A DNA stretch of 64,000 nt from Tetrapyrgos nigripes (GCA_013368315.1 JAACJM010000264.1:42821-106820), one strand, 5' to 3'; positions 33,565 through 45,208 are shown, counted from the first letter of the stretch. A program made the numbers and translations. Notes: a model not told the origin generated them from the letters alone.

Positions 33565-34632
33565 TTAGAGCCCAAGTCACGGCACTATAATAGTTCCTCG
33601 CTTCTAGACCTCAAGTAATGCATCTCGAAACCCTCCTCATCCTGGTCTTTTGGGTCTTTGCCTCTGCACCCTCCTCTATCCAATGCTCTTGGCCAACTTC
33701 ACCAATTGCGGGCGCAGTGGACCCAAACATTAACCTTGTAATCCATCAGCCTAGACGACCCACACTCACAATCCCAACCAACTGTTCCTCTCCCCCACCT
33801 CAAACCTGTACCTTCTACGCCGGGTGCCTCGAACCTGCTTTCCACTGCGGCCCAGAAGGGTATCCTCTCGGTTTCGGCGAAAAGTTTTGCACAAAATTTA
33901 GTCTTCCTTCGAACATTGCTAGGCTTAGTCCTAAAGGACAGGAATGGATGTATACGACGATGCATTGCTTGCAGGTGGCTCTGGTTCCGATGCTTCAAGC
34001 TCAGGACGACTCGGAGTCGGAGGGCTCCTCGAGCTCAACGTCTATGCCTCATTCTCATTCAGACTCGGATGCATGCGATAATCTAGAGAAAGAAGCTTTC
34101 TCAACCCATGCGCCTTGTTATCTTTCATCTGGGTTGTGCAAGCTGACCCCGGCGGATTGGGTGGTTATTGTGGAGATTATTGATCTTAAAACGCTTTTTC
34201 AGAGTTGGGAAGCATTTGAGAGTAGTGTACAGGCTGCAGAAGGGTGTTTGGCGTTTTTTGGGTGGGTTTTAGTGAATAAAGTTATTGCGTGGATTGAGAG
34301 GAGGGATCTGCAGGGCGATGCTGGGCTGTTGCCAGCACCTTGAATAGTATTCATGTAACCTTAAACATACCTATCCTAAACACAACATTCTAACGGATCT
34401 TGGCATACATCAGATTCGACCTTCCCTAAGATATCATTCCAGGCCAAAGACCTCTAGGTCTGTCGGTCAAATGAGCCTTTCTCAGGTCTTCTACCACACG
34501 CTTCGTGGTCTGTGTCGCCCACATACGTATGAAAACGGCCCGATAACATTGAGGTCATTGAGCTCTATTAGAACGCTTGCGAAGTTGCAGCAGACGACGA
34601 GCGACTGCAGAATTTTAGAAGTCGTCGCTGAC
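33565..34632 (+). repeat. Copy 2 of the ~1.06-kb segmental duplication
   Basis: Collinear with 29490-30545. The right boundary (GAAGTCGTCGCTGAC, then divergence) lies 20 bp upstream of the M28 start codon. Confidence 0.88.
33618..34343 (+). CDS. Cys-rich secreted protein, intact copy
   Basis: Intronless 241-residue ORF. A signal peptide (residues 1-23, LLILVFWVFASAPSSIQ) is followed by a domain with about ten regularly placed cysteines (CSSPPPQTCTFYAGCLEPAF, GEKFCTKF, MHCLQVALVP, ACDNLEK, APCYLSSGLCKL, GCLAFFG). A Ser/Asp-rich loop (SESEGSSSSTSMPHSHSDSD) interrupts it. The C terminus contains a helical NKVIAWIERRDLQGDAG. No membrane anchor or GPI signal is evident, so it is probably released. 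The fold and function are not known to me; similar proteins occur across fungi as conserved hypothetical secreted proteins. The promoter stretch before the ATG is shared with the broken copy, so both were probably regulated alike. Confidence 0.8.
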   Translation: MHLETLLILVFWVFASAPSSIQCSWPTSPIAGAVDPNINLVIHQPRRPTLTIPTNCSSPPPQTCTFYAGCLEPAFHCGPEGYPLGFGEKFCTKFSLPSNIARLSPKGQEWMYTTMHCLQVALVPMLQAQDDSESEGSSSSTSMPHSHSDSDACDNLEKEAFSTHAPCYLSSGLCKLTPADWVVIVEIIDLKTLFQSWEAFESSVQAAEGCLAFFGWVLVNKVIAWIERRDLQGDAGLLPAP

Positions 34633-34652
34633 GAAAGCTTGTGGCCTCTCCA

Positions 34653-37600
34653 ATGACCTCGATGCGTCGGACTCGATGGGGTCCTTTTTCATCCCTTTTC
34701 TTCCTTGCACCAGTACTTATAGGTGTTCCTTGGATATCGTATAGACAGCATACTGGTCAGTGCCGTTGTTTGCTTCATCTAATTAGCTTTTGAGCCGACT
34801 TTTGACTGACTCGTCATGCATTGCAGCGCTACCAGAACCTGTTGTGGACCCGTACGTTCCTTTCTTCTTCTTTCCCAGCAAATCTTGTTTACTTACTCTT
34901 TGCTACCTAGAACAAACCCCGTCACAGGCCTTCCCCAACTATCTGAAACTCAAATCCTAGGCGTTTCAAAATACCTCTCAGAAGACATCGGCTTTCGGAC
35001 TCCTGGGACTTTGGAGCATTTGTTGGGAGACCAATGGATGTATGGGCGGGTGGAGGAGTTTAAGCAACGTTGTGACGAGATTGTTGCAGCAACACAAGGA
35101 AGTAGGAAACTCGAATGCGAGATTTGGAGGCAGGAGGGGAGTGGTAGTCATAGGTGAGCCCTGCTTTTTACTTTAGAACTGTCCTGGTCCTGACCTATCC
35201 CTCCTCCTCCTCGTACTCAGATTCGACATGATGGGGAACAGACTCTACAAAACCTACGTCTCCATCTCCAACATCGTCGTTCGTCTCTCAGACGGTACAC
35301 CACAAGGCAAAGAACATGCTGTCCTCGTCAACGCGCATTTGGATAGTACGTTACCCACACCTGGAGCTGCAGACGATGCGTTGTCTGTTGGGGTTATGTT
35401 GGACTGTATGAGGGTTTTGGTAGAGACGGACGGGTGGAGTCCGAGGCATGCTATTGTGTTTTGTGCGTTTGCGAGTCCTTTTCTATGATATGTGAGCTTA
35501 TCTGACGCGACATTTTTCTTCTTTTTTTTTTTTTTGTTTTTTGTCTTTTAGTGTTCAATAATGCGGAAGAGTCTCTTCAAGATGGTTCCCATTTGTTCTC
35601 AACGCAGCATTCCGTTGCATCTACGTGAGTCGTCTATGCATTGTGAACCACCGTAGTCAATAACCCTTGCCTTTTACCAGAATTCGCGCAGTCGTCAATC
35701 TGGAAGCCGCTGGAACAACTGGACGCGAACTCCTTTTCCAAGCTACCTCTGAACAGATGATTGAGGCTTATTCACATGTCCCCAGGCGAGCCTTGCTTCC
35801 TTGCTTCCTTCTTCCTTCGATGTGACATCGTTTACTGATTATTCCTATCTACCAGACCTTTCGGGACGGTTATAGCCAACGACGTGTTCAGCTCTGGGAT
35901 TATTTTGTCCGAGTGAGTCTTCTACATCTACCTTTTCGTCTATCATTTTATGTAGAATAATGTTGACCCTTCTTTCTTTCTTTTTTTCTTCCCCTGGCAG
36001 CACCGACTTTCGGCAATTCCAGCAGTATCTCAACGTTACCGGACTGGATGTTCGTACCTCTCTTCCTTTTTGGTTGGCATTGCATGCTGAGGTACATGGC
36101 TAACCTTTCGTCTATTGCAGATCGCAGTCGTAGGGAATAGTTACCTCTACCATATGCGCAAGGTATGCATGCACGTCGCCTTTTCCCAACTCACTTCGTT
36201 CACCTTTACCTTTACCTTACTCACCATACACTTTCTTCCTTTTCCTTTCATGCATCTAAACCAAACCTGATTCAACCTGTTACAAATACAGGACCTCGTC
36301 GAAAACATCCAACCAGGCGTCGCCCAACACATGGCCGAAAACACTCTCGCTCTTCTCCAATATCTCTCTTCCCATCCCGACGTCTTACCCTCATTAACTG
36401 GAGGGTACACCCCGCCAACAACGGTGTATTACTCCCTCCTTGGGTTCTTTTTCATGTATTCATTCCGGACGGCGATGAAGATGCATTTGGCGTTGATGGC
36501 GGGGAGTATGGGGTTGGTTGGGTGGTTGGTGTTGAGTGGCTCTGGACGAGGGCAAAGTGTGAAGAAGGCGAGAGATGGGAAGGTGTCGAGGGCCGTCGAA
36601 GTCGTTGATGACTCGTTGACTGTCAAAGCACTCGCTCACGGTGCAACAGCGGCTACACTCGGAATTATAGGCTGTCTGCTGTTGCCCAACATCTTAGCGG
36701 TCGTGATGGCGAGAGTCCTGGGCAACGCCATGAGTTGGTTTAGTAACGAATATTCTGCGTTGGTGCTTTATGGGCCGGCGGCGTGTTTAGGTGGGTGTCG
36801 TTTTTTCTTCCTTGTTTTCCTTTTTTTTTTTCTTTTTTTTTTTTTTTTCTTTTTTTGTACTTTGCCCCGGGCCTTCAGTTGTCGTTTATGAAGATTGAAG
36901 ACTGACATACACCCTGCACCAGGCACCCTCCTCTCCCAACTCCTCATTTCCCCAGTCCACGAAACCGCGGTCTACTCCGCCATCCTACTCATCCAATCCT
37001 TCCTTGCAGTAATAGTCCAATTTCTTGGCGTGGGGTCTGCATCCCTATTCTTCGTGTCGTCCTTATCGCTTTTCTTCGCTCTCCTCCTTAACCCGTTACT
37101 CTCGGGTTCTGGCTCGGACTTGGCGTCGGGGTCAAGGAGAGACCTTGGGCTCTCGTTAGCGACATACGCACTGGGTCAGGTTTTACCTTTGACAGTCGGT
37201 ACTATGGCGATGTTACCTACTCTTGAAGTGTTTGTGCCTTTGGTGAGTGATATGTTCCATACATATGAACCCTATTCCATTTCGTTCCTCTCCTTCTGAC
37301 GTTATTCGGTTCTCTGTCCTCTGTGACCTGTCCCTCTGTTCCTGTATGCATGCATGATGGTCGTATACTGATTGATCTCTTTTACTTTCTTTACCCTTTA
37401 CCCTTCATTACCTCATAATAGACAGGCCGTATGGGTGGTGACGTTCCCGCAGACAACCTTATTTCGACGATTGTCGCAGCTATCAGTGCACTGGCTGTTC
37501 CCTTATTCTTACCATTTGTCCATCGTTTCGGGAGGTCTGCATTGGTCAAAGCGATTATGATTCTCGGCGTCGTTAGTGTGGTCCCCATTGCGATCTTTTC

Positions 37601-38825
37601 GGTGAGAGAACCGTTTGATGAGATGCATCAGAAGAGGGTATTTGTGTTGAGGACGGAGAATGTGAGTATGCATTTGATTGTTTGAGTATATGGGTATGCG
37701 TAATACGTATACGTCATGACAGACGAGTCATTTCTTGCATTTGGGTTTTGCGCATGATTTCTCGCGGATCAGTGCACTCACTCTGGTTCTCTTCCTCCTT
37801 TTGTGTTAGGTGACAACTGGTGAACACCACCTACATCTGTCAACTCCTGACGGGGCCCCTGGATTTGAGGCTCTTGTGCATGAAATTGCGAAAGCGTTTG
37901 GAAGAGGTCCAGAAGAGAGCGAGAACGAGGAGGCTGTACCTGTACCTGTTATTATGGATCACTATAATTCAGACTGGGACCCAATGTTCCCGTATAGCAT
38001 GGTATGTGATGTTTGTTCGGTCTTTAGCCGGTTGTTTGGAGGACCCACTTTTGCTGACTAGCAGTATTTTTGGCTTTTTCCCCCATCGTTCGGGCTGTTT
38101 ATTATAGTTCTTAACACCTTACAAAGTTCCTCTCTGGGTAGACCCAGAATACGTGTCGCCATGGACTGCCACGGGAACACAGTTTTCTATCACGGCTGAG
38201 GATGATACGGTGGACTTTGTTGCTGGAACTAGAACACTCAAGTTGCGGGTGTATCATCCAGGCCTTATCTGGACCGGTACGTCGTTTCGTTTGATATTAA
38301 TAGTTGACTAGGAATGCTGACGACTTACAACGGCTGTTTATTATTAAAATTCTATTATCACTTTGGCTATTTTTGGGTTCCCGTTTGACGCTTTAAACCT
38401 CGATATCCCCGCTGATGACGACGGATCGGTCCCTGACGGATTTGTGTGCCCCAGTCATCGCATTTGATGCGCACGTCCTAAAGTGGAATTTGGACGAAAA
38501 CCCTCCAGATGAATATACACGCCACCATGTCAAGGAGACGTCTTTCTACGGCAAAGATAGCTGGTCAATTGACCTAGTCATCAAGCTACCCCAAGGAGGC
38601 ACCACGTCTGAGGATGCTCAGGGGATTCTCGTCAATTTTATCGGTCTCCAAGAGAAGGGTATGTGGCCTGGCAAGAAGGCACTGCTAGAAGCCGAGAATG
38701 TAGATAAGAATATTGCGTCTACGTTAGTTATGTTCCGAGAACTGGATGAATGGATAGAACAGAGGACGGGAGGGAAAGTGGATGCGATGTTGTTGGGTTG
38801 CGTAGCTGGTGTACAGAGGGTATGA
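34653..38825 (+). CDS. M28 zinc metallopeptidase, ERMP1-type multi-pass membrane protein
   Basis: Fifteen exons: 34653-34755, 34827-34851, 34911-35153, 35221-35462, 35552-35624, 35681-35785, 35856-35912, 36001-36049, 36121-36162, 36292-36790, 36923-37242, 37422-37661, 37810-38001, 38108-38276, 38455-38825. They sum to 909 codons plus stop without a break. An N-terminal signal anchor (SLFFLAPVLIGVPWI) leads to the luminal peptidase: NAHLDSTLPTPGAADDA (Zn ligands His and Asp), FLFNNAEES (catalytic and ligand Glu), VNLEAAG, SDTDFRQFQQYLNVTGLD, YHMRKD (His ligand). Then come many membrane helices (about 430-650) and a C-terminal luminal domain. This is the layout of ER metallopeptidase 1 and related fungal secretory or vacuolar membrane proteases, which trim peptides inside the lumen. 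The intron after exon 6 uses a GC donor (AG|GCGAGC). Introns 4 and 10 carry long T runs. Confidence 0.92.
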
Positions 38826-39578
38826 TGCTGCGTCGAGATCTTCGTTCAGGCGGTGCATCCTTTTCGAGTCATTTGTGCGACGCTCGGCTTAGAGGCACAC
38901 TCGGAGGTGCGAGTGGCGCTTTGAGCTGTGGTTACTGATTTGCCTTTAACTATTCCTGTGATCTTTCTGCTCGACAGCCTAGATTTAATAATTGGGGGTG
39001 TGCATGCGCATTGTGCGGTACATGTTCTCATTTATCATTATCAAGCTTATGCTAGCTAGCTACAGCACCCTTACCCGTGAAAAACAATATGAATTTTGAC
39101 TTGGCTTGCAGCCACAACGTCGGGCAAGGAACAATGGTGGCGGTATTTGACCGCTGGTATGTGTAATTGGTTTCTGACTTGCATCTGTATCTGGATAGGA
39201 GCAGCGTGTATACAATCTTTTCAAGCTGGAATGGGCTCGACTCCGAGTCGCTGTCGCCTTTTGGACTCTGTAAGGCACAATGAGTTCCAAAACTGATTCG
39301 CAGTCGCAGAAAGCCGTGGCTTCCTTCGGAGACGTGAATTTGGAGCGCAATCCTTATTGATGAAGCTATTATTATGACAGATGTAAAACTCGCTTTGATC
39401 GGGATGACTGTATGCTAACGGCGGGTGGGCTTAGTATCCTGGGTTTGGAAATGCAATTAACGAATGCGTACTAGGGCCATTCTAGCCAAAATGACCGTTT
39501 CCCCCTTGATTATCAGGTACAGCATTTCCCATGTACGATTTTGGGAGTCAATCCGAATCGTAAGAAGACCGAAATGAG
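38826..39578. other. Intergenic between protease and laccase
   Basis: Contains the 3' flank of the protease and the laccase promoter. No coding signal. The far part (39400-39570) is promoter-like and AT-balanced. Confidence 0.5.
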
Positions 39579-39586
39579 TATAAAAG
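39579..39586 (+). promoter_or_regulatory. TATA box of the laccase gene
   Basis: TATAAAAG, 129 bp upstream of the laccase start codon, with no other TATA-like sequence closer. Confidence 0.6.
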
Positions 39587-39707
39587 CCATGGTATTACTA
39601 CTGTTACTGCCCCAGGATCTCAGGTTTCCTTGTCCCTTCCTTGAGGTTCAAACTTGACTCACACATCGCTCCTTCGCCCTCTTTCTCTTTTTTATTCACT
39701 GGGCGCG

Positions 39708-41981
39708 ATGTTGCTTCCTTTCGTTGTTCTTGCAAGCTATTTATCTGCAACTTATGGGCTCGAAGTAATCACCAATACGGGTTCCCTTCATCTTGTTAAC
39801 AAGAAGTTTGCGCCTGATGGTTTCAATCGGGAGTGAGTTAGTCTTTCTTTCTCATTGCGCACTGACTAACGCAGTGCATCATAATGTAGCGTCGTCGTCG
39901 CCAGTACTCAATCCAACCCGACCAGTTTCAATGCACCGCTTATCAAAGGCACGAAGGTACGTCACAAACTTCTTTGAGGTTGCCGTACATTTCTCCTCCT
40001 CCTCGTACTTATGGCGCTTTCATTACCAGGGTGGTCGTTTCTCTGTCAACGTCTTCGACCAACTCAACGATGACACCATGGCCGTGAGCACGAGTATTGT
40101 GAGTGCACAGCCACCGTTCCATGCTCTTGAGGCTTACATCCTTCGCTCAGCACTGGCATGGTATTCTTCAACGTCATACAACGTGGGCGGATGGGCCATC
40201 CGGCGTAAGCCAGTGTCCCATAGCTCCTGGGCAGTCTTTCGAATACGATTTCGCAGTTCCTGGCCAAGCTGGAACATTTTGGTATCACTCTCATTTCCGT
40301 ACACAATACTGCGATGGTCTTCGAGGTCCATTGGTGATCTATGATCCACATGATCCCCATGCTCATCTCTATGATGTTGATGATGGTAAGGACTATCCTC
40401 ATCCTCGCGAAGCCCATACTTACGATTTATCCAGAATCCACTATCATCACGCTCGCAGATTGGTACGCCCCAAATATCTACACCTATGACATAATGCTAA
40501 CGTATACTTGATTAGGTTCCATGATTCCACTCAGTTCTTGGCAGACCAGAGGGATGCAAACGGAAACGCCTTTCCTTCCAAGTCCAATTCCACTCTGATC
40601 AACGGTGCTGGACGTTTCCCAGGCGGTGTAAGTACCTTGAACGTCTTCATATGTGTTTTCTATTGACGTCGTTTTTGATATCTAGCCCCAAGTCCCCCTT
40701 TCCGTCATCAATGTCGAGCACGGTAAACGATACCGAATGCGTCTCGTTTCAATGTCGTGCGATTCTAGCTTCCAGTTCTCTATCGACGGGCACAACATGA
40801 CCATCATCGAGGCTGATGGAATCGAAACTCAACCACTCACAGTCAACTCTCTCCAAATCTTTGCCGCACAACGCTACTCCTTCGTACTCAACGCCAACCA
40901 GCCCGTCGGAAATTACAGGATTCGCGCCCAGCCCCCTAGCGCGACTAGCTTCTCTGTTGGTTTCGACGGAGGTCTCAACTCTGCGATCCTGCGATACAAA
41001 GGTGCACCTAACCAAGAACCCAACTCAACGCAGCAAACCAGCCTAGCCCAATTGAATGATGCGCAGCTTGTTCCTCTAGTCAACCCTGGTGCACCCGGTG
41101 GCTCGGCTCCAGCTGACGTCGTCTTGGATTTGGTTCTTGGTTTCAATGGCACTGGATTCCAGATCAATGGGACTCAATTTGTGCCACCCAACGAGTTACC
41201 TGTCCTTCTTCAGATCTTGAGTGGTAAGAAGAAGGCACAGGAACTTCTTCCTGCTGGTAGCGTTTACGGCCTTCCGCTCGGCAAGACGATCGAAATCCGC
41301 TTGTTTGGAGCTGGGGCACCTGGAGGACCACATCCCTTGTAAGAGAAGTTTATTTTGTTGTGGAAATGCTCATACTAATGTACTTCGATTGAAATTTCAG
41401 CCATTTACACGGGGTGAGTGCATTCGGTTGATCCCACTTTGTATGTAACAAGATTGCTAAATTCCCCTTTAGCACGCGTTCGATGTAGTTCAAGGCTTGA
41501 ACCAGGATCAGCCCAACTACAAAAACCCTGTAAGTGACTATTCTTATGAACGACTGCGATCATTTAACGAACGATACTTTGCTGCTAGGTTCGCCGAGAC
41601 GTTACTCCAGTCAATGGTGCCTCGCCAACGATCATTCGATTCAAGACTGATAACCCTGGACCATGGATGTTGCATTGGTGAGTATTTCACGAGATAATGT
41701 GAGGTTTCCTGCTGACGGGGAAATCTCGAATAGCCACATTGATTTCCATTTGGATCTGTGAGTCACTTATATCTTCAGTTCTACGAAGAAACTTCCCAGT
41801 CTGATGATTGCATGTGCAGTGGGCTTGCTGTCGTCCTTGCAGAGGATATTCCCGATGTCAAATCGTTCAATCCAGTCCCAGGTGCGTCTATTGAAATTGA
41901 ATAAATCGCGGTTAAGCTGACTTGGTTACAGCGGCGTGGAAGAAGCTCTGCACTGATGGTGTCGTTGGTCCAGACGAATAG
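39708..41981 (+). CDS. Laccase (multicopper phenol oxidase), secreted
   Basis: Thirteen exons: 39708-39832, 39890-39956, 40030-40098, 40151-40385, 40435-40462, 40516-40627, 40686-41338, 41401-41413, 41473-41529, 41589-41677, 41734-41757, 41820-41881, 41932-41981. They join to exactly 527 codons plus stop. A signal peptide ([17 protein letters not shown]) precedes three cupredoxin domains. Copper motifs: L1 [20 protein letters not shown]2 [20 protein letters not shown]3 HPFHLHGH, L4 [19 protein letters not shown]. The residue ten places after the L4 Cys is Leu, the non-coordinating axial position, which is associated with intermediate redox potential. The enzyme oxidises phenols and reduces O2 to water, in lignin turnover, pigment or development. 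Exon 8 is only 13 nt and encodes most of L3. Length is normal for basidiomycete laccases (about 500-530). Confidence 0.96.
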
Positions 41982-42478
41982 ACCTATGCCTCGGACGAAT
42001 GCAGCTCGTAACTGGACATCGTATCATATTCTTGATTTCCTAATCCAACCTCGTGCGCGCACCTCTCTCCTTTCCTTTGTAATCAACAGTCATCTTTCGG
42101 ATATTATTCGACGTGGACTTTTCTTTCCCTAAGTTATTTCGAGCTATTGATAATTGTACTCCTCACTCTCTTGGGTCTCATCTCAGCTTACACTCATAAT
42201 TATTATGTATAACCACTGAAATACTTAAATACCCTGGCCCCAACATATACTACTCCTACTAAATACTATGTAAACGAACGCGAAATACAAAGTCTTCTGT
42301 GTCACTTGGTTTCAAATACTACGCGGAAGAGGCTCTCCAAAATGCGGAAGGTTTTGTTCCACGCCCGGTCGAAGCACCCTTCCCAAAACACAAAGCTTTG
42401 CAGACCGCAAAGAGCTCACTCTGACATTCCGACCATACTTTTTCTCTGGTAACCATCTCTATATAATCATCTTCCAAA
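41982..42478. other. Laccase 3' flank
   Basis: No gene. T-rich stretches after the stop codon probably hold the polyadenylation signals. A TATATAATC followed by an ATG lies at its right end. Confidence 0.5.
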
Positions 42479-42538
42479 ATGCCTCATCGTCAAGTAAGTC
42501 CCCATCTGCGAGAAAGTGAAGCTTCTCTGGCTTCGGAA

Positions 42539-43950
42539 CTAGTGGAGAGGACACCGCCTGACCGTGGTTGTAGTATGCATGAAGGGCGGTGAGCAGTGTC
42601 GGTGTGATGATATCCTTGAATTTGGAGAGAGCATCGTCGGCGGAATCCTCCGGTCAGTAAAGCTCCCACTGAAGCTTCTACTGCTTCCGCTTGCAAATTC
42701 TTCAGGAATTTCAAGATGTACACTCGCAGCTGCGAATCTCACTTCCTCTCTACCACCCTGAATTTGCATCCTGCTATCCAGAACCGCTAGTAGAGTGTTC
42801 AGATATAATGTTCCTAAGCATTTGACAGGGATTTGGAAGAAATTACTTCTATTTCCCATTGCGATAAAGAGAATGGCGCCCGCAGTGGCGAAGGTTGCTG
42901 GACGTGACAAAGTAAGTAGAACTATCCAGTGATTCCGCCAAAATGAAACAACTGCTACTCGCCTAGAACAACTCCAGTTTCGATCATCATAAACATTAAT
43001 CTTCGGAAGGGGGTGTGCCTTCTTTTCGTGGCAGAGCTTAATTGAAATAGCTGTATTCGGTTTTAGTTCAGGACGCTCTACTACTGAGATATGAGCGTGA
43101 ACATACATAGAATGTCATCACAGCGGCAATAATTAGGTCGCAACTTGTGCTGCCAATAAGCCAGATCATATATTCCCAATATCCTTTGACACGGAGCGAA
43201 TGATAGTCTTCGATTGTGGCTGACCGAATTGTTTGTATGAACGACGCTACCACCTGGGTCACTGCAAGCTGGGAGTCACAATCAGGGCACGAACTTTCAA
43301 TCAAGATTCAGGAGATACGTATACTTACTGCGTTAATCACTCCGGGCAGGATCACCGAGGAAGACATGATGTAGATTTGATAGGCGTAGAATAGCTGAAC
43401 TGCGCAGCTCACTAGAACTTTGATATCAGAAGCAGACTTAAGATAACGGCGTGAAAAATCATGAAACCTATACCTATACCTGTCGTGGCAGATAGACATA
43501 TTCCACCAATATGGATCTTCCCTGTTGCATTTGTGTCTCCAAAACCTCGTCCAAATAGTAGGTACATGTCGTGAATGTTCAGTATGGTCTGAAAGGTGAC
43601 GATGGCGAATAAGATGTAAACAAGCAGTTTTTGACGAGTCCGATCATTAGGAAATGATAGGTGGTAGAGGTCTGATACGTTGGACCGTATCTGGTCAGAA
43701 GTCCTTTGGATCAGTTGGGCTGATGGATACTCACAAACTTGCACTATCAAGATGCCATAGAAGAAGTAGTCCAGTATGTATGCGATGATCTGGGAAATGT
43801 CCAGAACTGTAAATGAGGGCTGTTTTGTGTTTCAACGAGAATTATAATCACAAGAGGTTGTAAGCTGCAGTCAAAAATTAGGACCCTGATGCACGACTGT
43901 ACTTTGCTTTGACAAAGGTACTGAGATTCATCGTACTTACATGAAAGCAT
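42539..43950 (-). CDS. DUF6534-type integral membrane protein
   Basis: Seven exons on the minus strand: 43950-43941, 43806-43735, 43671-43480, 43417-43329, 43268-43107, 43050-42963, 42897-42539; 323 codons plus stop with every phase matching. Exon 1 is only 10 nt (ATGCTTTCAT). About six or seven hydrophobic helices can be read: DISQIIAYILDYFFYGILI, KLLVYILFAIVTFQTIL, AVQLFYAYQIYIMSSSVILP, WEYMIWLIGSTSCDLIIAAV, ATFATAGAILFIAM. The conserved phrase FPNDRTRQKLLVY and the ending LYLNTLLAVLDSR are typical of the Agaricomycete DUF6534 family, which is of unknown function but likely sits in the plasma or an internal membrane. The tail is Ser-rich. The intron 42962-42898 has a GC donor (TAG|GCGAGT). 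A decayed relative lies at 44541. Confidence 0.88.
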
Positions 43951-44329
43951 TAAAATGTGGAAAGGGAAGATTTACTGCCATCCGTGTCTGCGCTGAAAAC
44001 TATGAAGTTGATGACTTTAGAGACGGAAGGAACGTATGGGGTATGGAGGGTGCTCGAGAAGAAGCAGATATATATTGACTCTGATTGTCTTGGCCATACT
44101 AGGTCTTCAAAGGGTTTTCACAATTCCCTGTCACGCCGCTGAGCGCACGACTACATGGGTAGAGGAACGGAGTTTCCTTGCGAGCGTTTCCATGCTCCGT
44201 TCATGCTAGTGGCATCCTATTCAGCAGCGGTGATGTGATCAAGCATTTCAATAAGTCGTGGTACGAGGATTGAGTTCATTTTGGAACTCAAATAGAAACG
44301 CTCCTGAAATGATTCCTCAAGGGTCCTCG

Positions 44330-44540
44330 ACAGCATACGCCGTCTTCTGATGTTCCGCGCACCAAACAAAAGCAGCTAATGCGACCATCCCCTGAATGAG
44401 GCTCTGCATCTTGGCATGAACTATGTACCTATCTTACTTATTCAATCACTAGCTGCGCCACAATTAATATCCGCCGTCTTTTGCCGTGATGGGCTGGCGC
44501 ATACCAGTAATCTCTCCAATAAATATCTAGAATTGTCCCT
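44330..44540 (-). repeat. Degenerate minus-strand gene fragment, second copy at 47940-48160
   Basis: AAAAGCAGCTAATGCGACCAT, CCTGAATGAG and CTTGGCATGAA here correspond to AAAAGCAGCTAATCCTACAAT, GCTGAATGAG and CATGGCATGAA around 47995-48060. On the minus strand a short helical reading (MQSLIQGMVALAAFVW; in the other copy LIQLIVGLAAFIIGE) is shared, so both are remains of the same short-exon membrane gene, perhaps another DUF6534 relative. No intact ORF. Confidence 0.5.
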
Positions 44541-44926
44541 TCAGGAAACTCTATCAGTAGAGTTGCTCCCACTACTCCCACCGAAGGTCCTACTGCGTCC
44601 AGCTTCAGATCCTTCAGAATCACTCGCACTGGCTCCAAAATTCAAATGCACACTAATACTCATCCCTCTACCGCTCCTCAAACCCTCGCTTGATCCTCCC
44701 TCCCACTCTGAATCTGCATCCAACCATTTATTACTGCGAGTAAACTGTTGACTTATGATTTTCCTAGTGATGATCTGCGACTCAGACGACGTCAAGAGCT
44801 GTAAATGAAAGCTGTTTCATGGTTCAAGAGGAAGTAGAATCACAAGAGGTCCTAAGCTTCAGTCAAGAATCAATTCGCCGCTGCTTCAGTGCATGGGCGA
44901 GATTCATCGTACTTACATGACGCCAT
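44541..44926 (-). pseudogene. Truncated DUF6534 paralogue (5' exon fused to 3' tail)
   Basis: The first exon and intron of the gene at 42539-43950 are recognisable: ATGGCGTCAT, GTAAGTACGATGAATCTC, and the acceptor TCATTTACAG. The reading then stops after MASSLDVV. Immediately beyond, the sequence matches the end of the intact gene: GGATGCAGATTCAGAGTGGGA corresponds to GGATGCAAATTCAGGGTGGTA, and the tail reading SEWEGGSSEGLRSGRGM with ISVHLNFGASASDSEGSEAG ends at 44541. The roughly 1 kb of membrane helices between is gone. The upstream flank (TATATAT near 45063) also matches the promoter of the intact gene. This is an internal-deletion pseudogene. Confidence 0.78.
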
Positions 44927-45208
44927 TATCTTGTAGAGAGAATTCATTGCCATCAGAGCCTAGGGCCTGAAAAGTCGGAATTAAGTTGATGTTAGGGAAG
45001 GAAGGAACGCATGGGGTCTGGAGTTGGTCTAGAGCAAGTCTTCGTACTTAAGAAGACCCGCAGATATATATGAGTCTTCAAAGTTCAAAGGGCTTTAAAA
45101 TTTCCCTGTCACGTTAACTATAAGCGATGACATACATATATAGAAAAAAAAAATAGAGTTGATCTCTTGCTAGCGTTTCCATGTTTTGGTCATGCAGCGA
45201 TGAATCAT

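Noticed and set aside
34653..38825. Assignment of the M28 gene to the yeast PFF1-type vacuolar protease
   Set aside because: The motif wording (NLEAAG, SDTDFRQFQQYLNVTGLD, YHMRKD) fits ERMP1-type proteins better, so no symbol was given.
40064..40417. Minus-strand reading inside the laccase
   Set aside because: Shadow of laccase exon 4.
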